A DNA stretch of 40,125 nucleotides from contig JABDBW010000015.1 in assembly GCA_013288485.1 (NCBI GenBank), positions 1-40,125 of the forward strand, given 5' to 3'. The notes beneath the pieces are model-generated. The model was not told the DNA's origin, searched no databases, and saw nothing but the letters and a program-made list of their open reading frames with translations. The stretch is from Bacteroidota bacterium. GTDB lineage: Bacteria; Bacteroidota; Bacteroidia; Sphingobacteriales; Sphingobacteriaceae. Both the position numbers and the translations under genes were made by a program. Each line of letters begins with the position of its first letter. Position 1 is the stretch's first letter. This document shows, piece by piece, positions 34,470 to 40,125 of this stretch.

Positions 34470-34808
34470 ATGCACTGGTATAAAATACCTGATTTTCAAT
34501 ATACCAAACATCCATTTATAAAAAAGGTAAAAGTAAACGGCAAAGGCATTTGCCTGGTTGGGTATGAGGGGGAGCTGTTCGCGCTTTCATCAACCTGCCC
34601 CCATGCCGGTGCCGACCTAAGCGGCGGCTGGTGCAGGAACGGAAAACTCATTTGCCCGTTTCACCGATATTCCTTCGATATTCGTACAGGCCAGGGCGAT
34701 CCCGGCCAAAATGATTATGTGGATACTTACCCTGTTGAGATACGGGAAGACGGGGTATATATAGGTATTACCAGTTTTATGGAGAAATTGAAGCAGGCGT
34801 TTAAATAA
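34470..34808 (+). CDS. Rieske [2Fe-2S] ferredoxin-type protein
   Basis: ATG at 34470 gives 112 residues; a TTG at 34461 overlapping the lipoprotein stop is less likely. The Rieske ligands are clear: CPHAGADLSGG (Cys-x-His) and CPFHRYSFD (Cys-x-x-His). No signal peptide or membrane anchor is present, so it is a soluble cytoplasmic electron carrier of the type serving oxygenases, nitrite reductases or assimilatory systems. No partner oxygenase is nearby. Confidence 0.92.
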   Translation: MHWYKIPDFQYTKHPFIKKVKVNGKGICLVGYEGELFALSSTCPHAGADLSGGWCRNGKLICPFHRYSFDIRTGQGDPGQNDYVDTYPVEIREDGVYIGITSFMEKLKQAFK

Positions 34809-34815
34809 CAGCGAT

Positions 34816-34912
34816 TTGTCATTCTGAGCGTAGCGAAGAATCTTGTATGAGCGACTAGTAGCGTGTACACCTATCTTGTTTATAAGATTCTTCGCTACGC
34901 TCAGAATGACAA
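34816..34912. repeat. Perfect 29-bp inverted repeat element
   Basis: The left arm (34816-34844, begins TTGTCATTCTGAGCGTAGCG) is exactly complementary to the right arm (34884-34912), with a 39-bp loop. It lies between the convergent Rieske and folD genes, 6 nt before the folD stop codon, and may double as a terminator. Confidence 0.9.
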
Positions 34913-34918
34913 GGGGAA

Positions 34919-35800
34919 TTATTTATACACTTCTTTTTTAGCAGACGATAAAGTGTTTTTTAGCAAACCAATTATCGTCATTAAACCTACGCCGCCGGGT
35001 ACGGGGGTTATCCACGAGGCTTTAGGGGCCACGTTATCAAAATCTACGTCGCCGTATAATTTAAAGCCCGATTTGGTTAGGGTTGAAGTTTCCCTGTTCA
35101 TCCCTACATCAATTACCACAACGCCATCCTTTACCATATCGGCAGTTATAAAGTTTTTTTTGCCTATGGCCACTATAAGTATATCAGCCTGCAGGGTAAA
35201 GCTTTTGATGTCGGGAGTACGGCTATGGCAAATGGTGACCGTACAGTTGCCCGGATAGGCATTACGTGCCATTAATATGCTCATGGGCGAACCTACAATA
35301 TTGCTGCGGCCCACCACTACACAATGTTTGCCCTGTGTTTCAATACAGTATTCTTTTAGCATCAACGTAATGCCATAAGGCGTAGCGGGAATAAACGAAG
35401 GTAAATTACGCTGCATACGCCCTAAATTAACGGGGTGGAAGCCGTCAACATCCTTGCGGTAATCAATGCGTTCTGTTACTTTTTCAGGGTCGATATGTTT
35501 GGGTAGGGGCAGTTGAACAATAATACCGTCAATATCCGTGTCGGCGTTTAATTCTTCTACTTTATTTAATAGCTCATCTTCTGTAACGGTATCCTCATAG
35601 CGCACCAGGCTTGATTTAAAGCCCACGTTTTCGCAGTTTTTTATCTTGCTGGCCACATAGGTTTCGCTGCCGCCATCATGCCCAACCAGTACAGCCACTA
35701 AATGCGGTTTACGGCCAGTTTCCGCTAAAATCTTAGCAGCTTCCCCGGCTATTTCAACCTTGAGTTTTTCTGATACGTATTTTCCGTCGAGTAATTGCAT
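34919..35800 (-). CDS. folD: Methylenetetrahydrofolate dehydrogenase / cyclohydrolase FolD
   Basis: This 293-residue protein has [16 protein letters not shown] with the catalytic Lys of Yxxx[32 protein letters not shown], the NADP-binding [13 protein letters not shown] and [12 protein letters not shown]. It interconverts 5,10-methylene- and 10-formyl-tetrahydrofolate in the cytoplasm for purine, Met and fMet-tRNA synthesis. The Ser in NIVGSP replaces the Lys found in many relatives (NIVGKP). Both flanks carry perfect 29-bp inverted-repeat elements. Confidence 0.97.
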   Translation of the reverse strand: MQLLDGKYVSEKLKVEIAGEAAKILAETGRKPHLVAVLVGHDGGSETYVASKIKNCENVGFKSSLVRYEDTVTEDELLNKVEELNADTDIDGIIVQLPLPKHIDPEKVTERIDYRKDVDGFHPVNLGRMQRNLPSFIPATPYGITLMLKEYCIETQGKHCVVVGRSNIVGSPMSILMARNAYPGNCTVTICHSRTPDIKSFTLQADILIVAIGKKNFITADMVKDGVVVIDVGMNRETSTLTKSGFKLYGDVDFDNVAPKASWITPVPGGVGLMTIIGLLKNTLSSAKKEVYK

Positions 35801-35814
35801 TCTTATTATTAAAG

Positions 35815-35950
35815 CGTCATTGCGAGGAACGAAGCAATCTCTAATGAGACAGGCATTGTACGCAAATTTATAAATATGACTTTCGCCAATTGAAATAATT
35901 TTCTATTTTGATTAGCATATGTAGAGATTGCTTCGTTCCTCGCAATGACG
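35815..35950. repeat. Perfect 29-bp inverted repeat element
   Basis: The left arm (35815-35843, CGTCATTGCGAGGAACGAAG...) is exactly complementary to the right arm (35922-35950), with a 78-bp AT-rich interior. It sits between the lepA stop codon and the folD start. Its arms share GTCATT, GAAG and AATCT with the element at 34816. No coding potential inside. Confidence 0.9.
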
Positions 35951-35963
35951 AACAAAGAAAACT

Positions 35964-37751
35964 CTAGTCCAACTTCAAAACCGCCATAAACGCGCTTTGT
36001 GGTATCTCCACATTACCCACCTGGCGCATACGCTTTTTACCTTTTTTCTGTTTTTCCAACAGTTTACGCTTACGCGATATATCGCCGCCGTAACATTTAG
36101 CGGTAACATCCTTACGCAGGGCCTTTACCGTTTCGCGTGCAATGATCTTGGCGCCTATGGATGCCTGTATAATAATTTCAAATTGCTGGCGCGGTAACAG
36201 CTCTTTTAGCTTTTCGCATATTTTTTTACCGAAATCGTACGAATTACCCCTGAATATCAGTGAAGATAATGCGTCAACGGGTTCGGCATTCAGCAATATA
36301 TCCAAACGTACCAAATCGCTCTGGCGATAGCCTATCTGGTGATAATCGAACGAGGCGTAGCCTTTGGATATGGTTTTCAGCTTATCATAAAAATCAAACA
36401 CGATCTCGCCCATCGGCATTTCAAATACCAGCTCCACACGATCAGATGTAAGGTACGACTGATTTTTTATAAATCCTCTTTTCTGTATGCAAAGCGACAT
36501 TACCGGCCCAACAAACTCGGCCTTAGTGATAATAGTGGCTTTAATATACGGCTCCTCTACCCGGTTTAGTTTACTCGGGTCGGGCAGATCGGACGGATTA
36601 TTTACCGTAATTTCTACCTCTTTAGTGGTATAGGCGAGGTATGATACGTTGGGGACAGTAGTAATAACCGTCATATCAAACTCGCGTTCCAAACGCTCCT
36701 GGATAATTTCCATGTGCAGCATCCCCAAAAACCCGCAACGGAAACCAAAACCCAACGCGGCTGATGATTCGGGTTCAAATACCAGCGAAGCATCGTTCAG
36801 TTGCAATTTTGCCATTGACTCGCGCAGCTCTTCATAATCCTCGGTATCAACCGGGTAAATACCTGCAAATACCATGGGCTTAACTTCTTCAAAACCTTGT
36901 ATGCCGGTTTCGCACGGGCGGTCAACACGGGTAATGGTATCACCTACTTTTACCTCGCGCGCTTCTTTTATGCCCGAAATAATGTAGCCAACATCCCCGG
37001 TTTTAATAACATCCCTGGGCGATTGTTTTAGCTTTAGGGTGCCAACTTCGTCGGCTATATATTGTTTTTCGGTCGCGAAAAATTTTACCCGGTCGCCTTT
37101 GCGTATTTCGCCGTTCACCACCTTAAAATACGCCACAATACCACGAAATGAGTTAAAAACCGAATCGAATATCAATGCCTGCAATGGCGCGTCAGGGTCG
37201 CCGACAGGAGGTGGAACGCGCTCAACAATGGCCCTTAATATATCATGCACACCCTGCCCGGTTTTGCCCGATGCAGCCAATATTTCTTCGCGTTTGCAGC
37301 CAAGCAGTTCAACAATCTGATCCTTTACTTCCTCGGGCATGGCGCCGGGCAGGTCCATTTTATTTAAAACCGGGATAATTTCCAGGTCATTCTCCAACGC
37401 TAAATAGAGGTTCGATATAGTTTGTGCCTGTATACCCTGCGCCGCGTCTACGATCAGCAAAGCGCCCTCACAGGCTGCTATAGAGCGGGAAACCTCGTAC
37501 GAAAAATCAACGTGGCCGGGCGTATCTATCAGGTTCAGTATATATTTCTGGCCATCCAGTTCATAATCCATTTGTATGGCATGGCTTTTTATAGTGATAC
37601 CGCGCTCGCGTTCCAGGTCCATATCGTCAAGCAATTGCGCCTGGCTTTCGCGTTGGGTAATGGTATGGGTATATTCTAATAACCTGTCGGCAAGGGTGCT
37701 TTTACCGTGGTCAATATGCGCTATGATACAAAAATTGCGTATGTGCTTCAT
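35964..37751 (-). CDS. lepA: Elongation factor 4 (LepA)
   Basis: This 595-residue translational GTPase has G1 [26 protein letters not shown]3 [14 protein letters not shown] and G4 NKMDLPGA, then the EF-G-like domains and the LepA-specific C terminus ([24 protein letters not shown]). It back-translocates or remodels stalled ribosomes. Length is close to E. coli LepA (599). TACTTTTG at 37759-37766 on the minus strand ends 7 nt before the ATG. Confidence 0.97.
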   Translation of the reverse strand: MKHIRNFCIIAHIDHGKSTLADRLLEYTHTITQRESQAQLLDDMDLERERGITIKSHAIQMDYELDGQKYILNLIDTPGHVDFSYEVSRSIAACEGALLIVDAAQGIQAQTISNLYLALENDLEIIPVLNKMDLPGAMPEEVKDQIVELLGCKREEILAASGKTGQGVHDILRAIVERVPPPVGDPDAPLQALIFDSVFNSFRGIVAYFKVVNGEIRKGDRVKFFATEKQYIADEVGTLKLKQSPRDVIKTGDVGYIISGIKEAREVKVGDTITRVDRPCETGIQGFEEVKPMVFAGIYPVDTEDYEELRESMAKLQLNDASLVFEPESSAALGFGFRCGFLGMLHMEIIQERLEREFDMTVITTVPNVSYLAYTTKEVEITVNNPSDLPDPSKLNRVEEPYIKATIITKAEFVGPVMSLCIQKRGFIKNQSYLTSDRVELVFEMPMGEIVFDFYDKLKTISKGYASFDYHQIGYRQSDLVRLDILLNAEPVDALSSLIFRGNSYDFGKKICEKLKELLPRQQFEIIIQASIGAKIIARETVKALRKDVTAKCYGGDISRKRKLLEKQKKGKKRMRQVGNVEIPQSAFMAVLKLD

Positions 37752-37883
37752 TCAGGCGCAAAAGTAGGGTTTTTGGGCGATAAATTGGTAGGATGATTTC
37801 GGAATTCGTCCGGCTAGTTATTGGGGTCGATTTCGGATTTGAGCGATTTGTCCCGCCCTGTCTCGTCCTGAAATAAGTTTAAA
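37752..37883. other. Gap upstream of lepA
   Basis: It contains the lepA -7 box and otherwise no recognised feature. It leads into the E2 iteron element. Confidence 0.5.
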
Positions 37884-38095
37884 GTGATTCATAAAAAATG
37901 ATTCACCCCATTTAGCCAAAAAGTCAATAATTTATATATAATATTCACCTATAAATAATTAAATATTTTACTTAAAGTGTTTGTACTGATTCAGGGTGAT
38001 TCGCTCTGTTTTTGCAAAATATTGAATCACAGCACCTTACAGGCAAAATGTGATTCATGTGATTCAAAGTGATTCACTATTTTGTGAATCACTTT
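37884..38095. repeat. TGATTCA iteron element E2 with terminal hairpin
   Basis: Plus-strand TGATTCA (one copy TGATTCG) starts at 37885, 37899, 37987, 37997, 38051, 38060 and 38070; inverted TGAATCA copies start at 38023 and 38085. The last direct and inverted copies form a perfect 12-bp stem (AAAGTGATTCAC at 38066-38077, GTGAATCACTTT at 38084-38095) with a 6-nt loop, 6 nt from the polymerase stop codon. Positions 37987-38024 align without gaps to 13463-13500 of E1 (29 of 38 bases identical by eye). Confidence 0.87.
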
Positions 38096-38101
38096 ATGGG
38101 T

Positions 38102-39382
38102 TTATACCGCCTTATAATCCAGCTCTGTCAAATCCTTCACCGAGCCAAAACCTATTACATCCTTAATCACTTTGCCATCGGTCATTTCAATAGCACGTAT
38201 CAACTTATCCGATCCAAACTTGTCTTTAATTTCATGCATGGTTTTAAACGCGGTTTCTTTACGCTCCATATCTTCAAACAAACTGTACAGCATATTGCCG
38301 TTATTTACAAAATTAGTTACCGCCACGCGCATACTGGTTATTTGGGTGTTTAAAACGGGCGGGGCACCTGTTAGCTGCTCAAATTTACCCATGCGCACAC
38401 GTATCATTTGCATCAGGCTTATGGCATCCTGGAAAGGCGTACTGATGGTAAAGGCATCGTCCCACCGGGTGCCGTCAGCGTACATGGCCGTAAACCCTAC
38501 CGACTTGCAATAGAATTTATGGCTCACCATCCGTTTTTCGAGCGTAAGGCAAAGCGTCATAAACAACTGTTCAATATAGCTGATGTACTGCCTTTTTTCT
38601 GCCGATATCTGTCGCATGGCCTGCATCCCGCGGTAATCATGCGCGGCTATGTTGGTTTCAATAAAGTTGAGGCGGTAATGCCAGTAAATTCCCTCAATAC
38701 CTTTAAATATTGTTTTTAAGCGATCCGGCCCCGCGTAGCGCATTTCTAAAGGTGTATTTATACCGGCGCGCTCCAGCCGGTAACTCATGTTGCCGCCTAT
38801 GCCCGGCATGTCGCCCAGTTTAAGGGGGCGTAAAATATCATCAATATTTTGCGGGGTTATCATTAACAAACCATCAAGCTTTTTACCACGAACAGATGCG
38901 AGCTTGGCCAGGAACGCGTTTGGTGCAATGCCTATGGAGCAGGTTAGCCAGTCGCCCACCTTATCTAAAATGTCCTGTTTTATTTGCTTAGCGATGGTTA
39001 ACGGGTCCAAATGATCGTAATGCCCCAGGTTAATGATGGCTTCATCTATACTTTTGGCAACCACATCCTTGCAGTACCCCTGCAATACCTGGATGATCTT
39101 TTTATGGTACTCGCGGTAACGCTCGGGGTTGCTCTCTACAGGTACCAGGTCGGGGCACACGGCCATGGCATCGTTTAAGCGCATCCCGGCTTTTAGTCCC
39201 CTTGCCTTTGCCTCGGTTGAAAGCGAGATCACGCAGCCATATTTGCCGGTATACACGCAAACACCTACAGGCCGGTTGCGCAGCCAATAGTTAGCCTGTT
39301 GCTCACAACGGGCAAAATAGCTGTTCATATCAATAAACAGCACCCGCGATGTGGCCTTTACTTCAACAGAGTTTTGATTCAC
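38102..39382 (-). CDS. Y-family DNA polymerase (UmuC/DinB type)
   Basis: This 426-residue protein is a translesion polymerase. Catalytic acidic residues are Asp18 (LFIDMNSYFARCEQ) and Asp113/Glu114 (KSIDEAIINL). The steric-gate region is SYF, and CSIGIAPNAFLAKLAS and GDMPGIGGNMSYRLERAGI (helix-hairpin-helix) follow. DMN replaces the more usual DMD. The start is GTG at 39382, since no ATG lies before Asp18 except the Met next to it. GTGAATCA at the start codon is the same octamer as the E2 repeat. No umuD-like partner is adjacent. Confidence 0.93.
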   Translation of the reverse strand: MNQNSVEVKATSRVLFIDMNSYFARCEQQANYWLRNRPVGVCVYTGKYGCVISLSTEAKARGLKAGMRLNDAMAVCPDLVPVESNPERYREYHKKIIQVLQGYCKDVVAKSIDEAIINLGHYDHLDPLTIAKQIKQDILDKVGDWLTCSIGIAPNAFLAKLASVRGKKLDGLLMITPQNIDDILRPLKLGDMPGIGGNMSYRLERAGINTPLEMRYAGPDRLKTIFKGIEGIYWHYRLNFIETNIAAHDYRGMQAMRQISAEKRQYISYIEQLFMTLCLTLEKRMVSHKFYCKSVGFTAMYADGTRWDDAFTISTPFQDAISLMQMIRVRMGKFEQLTGAPPVLNTQITSMRVAVTNFVNNGNMLYSLFEDMERKETAFKTMHEIKDKFGSDKLIRAIEMTDGKVIKDVIGFGSVKDLTELDYKAV

Positions 39383-39450
39383 AGAGCAAATTTGCTAAAA
39401 ATTTTAGTAAATTCAAATTAAATGTGATCTATTTTCAAGTAAAAGAAAAA

Positions 39451-39474
39451 GCCCTTTCAATTAATTGAAAGGGC
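39451..39474 (-). terminator. Rho-independent terminator of the DinB-like gene
   Basis: The perfect palindrome GCCCTTTCAATTAATTGAAAGGGC (12-bp arms; written here as 39451-39474) is followed on the minus strand by TTTTTCTTTT. It ends the transcript of the gene at 39500. Confidence 0.9.
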
Positions 39475-39499
39475 CTGGTATAATTATAATCTGTTTGTA

Positions 39500-40021
39500 T
39501 TAAAACAGCATTTCATTCGGCGGCTTTATCCCTTTTAAACGCAGGTATATGGTTGTTTGCCCGCGGTGATGGGTTTGATGCTCAAATGCTTTGGCTATTA
39601 ATACAGCTTTAGGCACTTTCTGGCCCTCGGCAGTTACAATTTGCTGCATATCGGCTACCGGTACGCTTTCAATGGCGCCAATACAAAAATCATAGCTTTC
39701 CATAACCGCTTTTGTAGTGGCTTCCTTGGTTTGCGCTATGGTTTTTTCTGCTGATGCCTTACCCAGGGGGCTTGGCTTACCGCTAACTGTAGAAAGGAAA
39801 AAATAGTTGGCATCGGCCAGGTGCAGCATTTGCTCGGCAAAGGTGCGTATCTCCGGCGTAGCTTTAAAGGTATAACCGGTGGCAGGCATGGCATCCAAAT
39901 AAGCTTTGGTGTAAACTTTGGCGCGTTTCCATTCGGTAATAACCTGCTCTTTGGTCATTTGCGCGAACACCGAACTGCAGGCCAGCGTAAAAAAGGCAAT
40001 TAAAAAAACTAATTTTTTCAT
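39500..40021 (-). CDS. Exported DinB-superfamily (four-helix metal-binding) protein
   Basis: This 173-residue protein has a signal peptide (MKKLVFLIAFFTLACSSVFA-Q) and a DinB/YfiT-type four-helix fold. The three likely metal ligands are His67 (AEQMLHLADAN), His148 and His152 (EHQTHHRGQTTIYLRLKG). Cytoplasmic relatives include thiol transferases (BstA, mycothiol-dependent); exported forms are common in Bacteroidota, with unknown substrates. Its name has nothing to do with the neighbouring DNA polymerase. Confidence 0.88.
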   Translation of the reverse strand: MKKLVFLIAFFTLACSSVFAQMTKEQVITEWKRAKVYTKAYLDAMPATGYTFKATPEIRTFAEQMLHLADANYFFLSTVSGKPSPLGKASAEKTIAQTKEATTKAVMESYDFCIGAIESVPVADMQQIVTAEGQKVPKAVLIAKAFEHQTHHRGQTTIYLRLKGIKPPNEMLF

Positions 40022-40125
40022 GTTGTGGTTTGTTTATGGTTAATAAATAAGAAGTTTAGTTTTGGTTAAAAGTGATGTTTTTTTACAACAGGTATTGAAT
40101 TCCTTACAAAATATTTTTAGATGAC

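Overview
The window looks like chromosomal DNA of a Bacteroidota species, most likely Sphingobacteriaceae and close to Mucilaginibacter or Pedobacter. This rests on moderate GC content, TAnnTTTG-type promoter boxes with few Shine-Dalgarno sequences, STN and CarboxypepD_reg domains, PD40/OmpA proteins, GH2 and GH92 glycosidases, and families typical of the phylum (DUF1761, DUF2238). The genus is inferred from gene style and was not tested by any search. No rRNA, tRNA, CRISPR array, prophage or transposase gene was found.

Layout. 1-8.4 kb: 3' part of a GH2 beta-galactosidase-like enzyme, a two-gene ABC exporter, a GT39-type membrane glycosyltransferase, a DUF2784 membrane protein, a secreted beta-propeller protein and a VOC/PhnB-like protein. 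8.6-12.7 kb: three tandem paralogues with STN and/or carboxypeptidase-regulatory domains but no TonB barrel. 12.7-17 kb: a DUF2238 membrane protein, a GH92 alpha-mannosidase and ferritin on the minus strand, then an SGNH hydrolase and a GNAT acetyltransferase on the plus strand. 18-22 kb: an S9 (DPP-IV-type) peptidase, a PagL-like lipid A deacylase and a 3-hydroxyacyl-CoA dehydrogenase. 22-30 kb: dnaB, rlmB, a CPBP protease, a small membrane protein, DUF1761, mannose-1-phosphate guanylyltransferase, recQ and an orphan antitoxin-like gene. 30-40 kb: a PD40/OmpA outer-membrane protein, queE, a secreted orphan, a lipoprotein plus Rieske protein pair, folD, lepA, a Y-family DNA polymerase and a periplasmic DinB-like protein.

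Most genes are ordinary. The unusual material is between them. The strongest candidate is a pair of homologous elements (13342-13568 and 37884-38095), each next to the 3' end of a minus-strand gene. They share a gap-free 38-bp core and the same spacing of short repeats. One uses TGTTTCA and the other TGATTCA throughout, and the inverted copy in each carries the compensating change. Other intergenic repeats are two perfect 29-bp inverted-repeat elements on either side of folD, two related hairpins between convergent genes, a GC-rich CCCCCTTTAGGGGG-like family, and AAAGGTAAAAGG arrays in opposite orientation on either side of an orphan gene. Several start codons sit 4-9 nt after a perfect TAnnTTTG box, which suggests leaderless transcripts.
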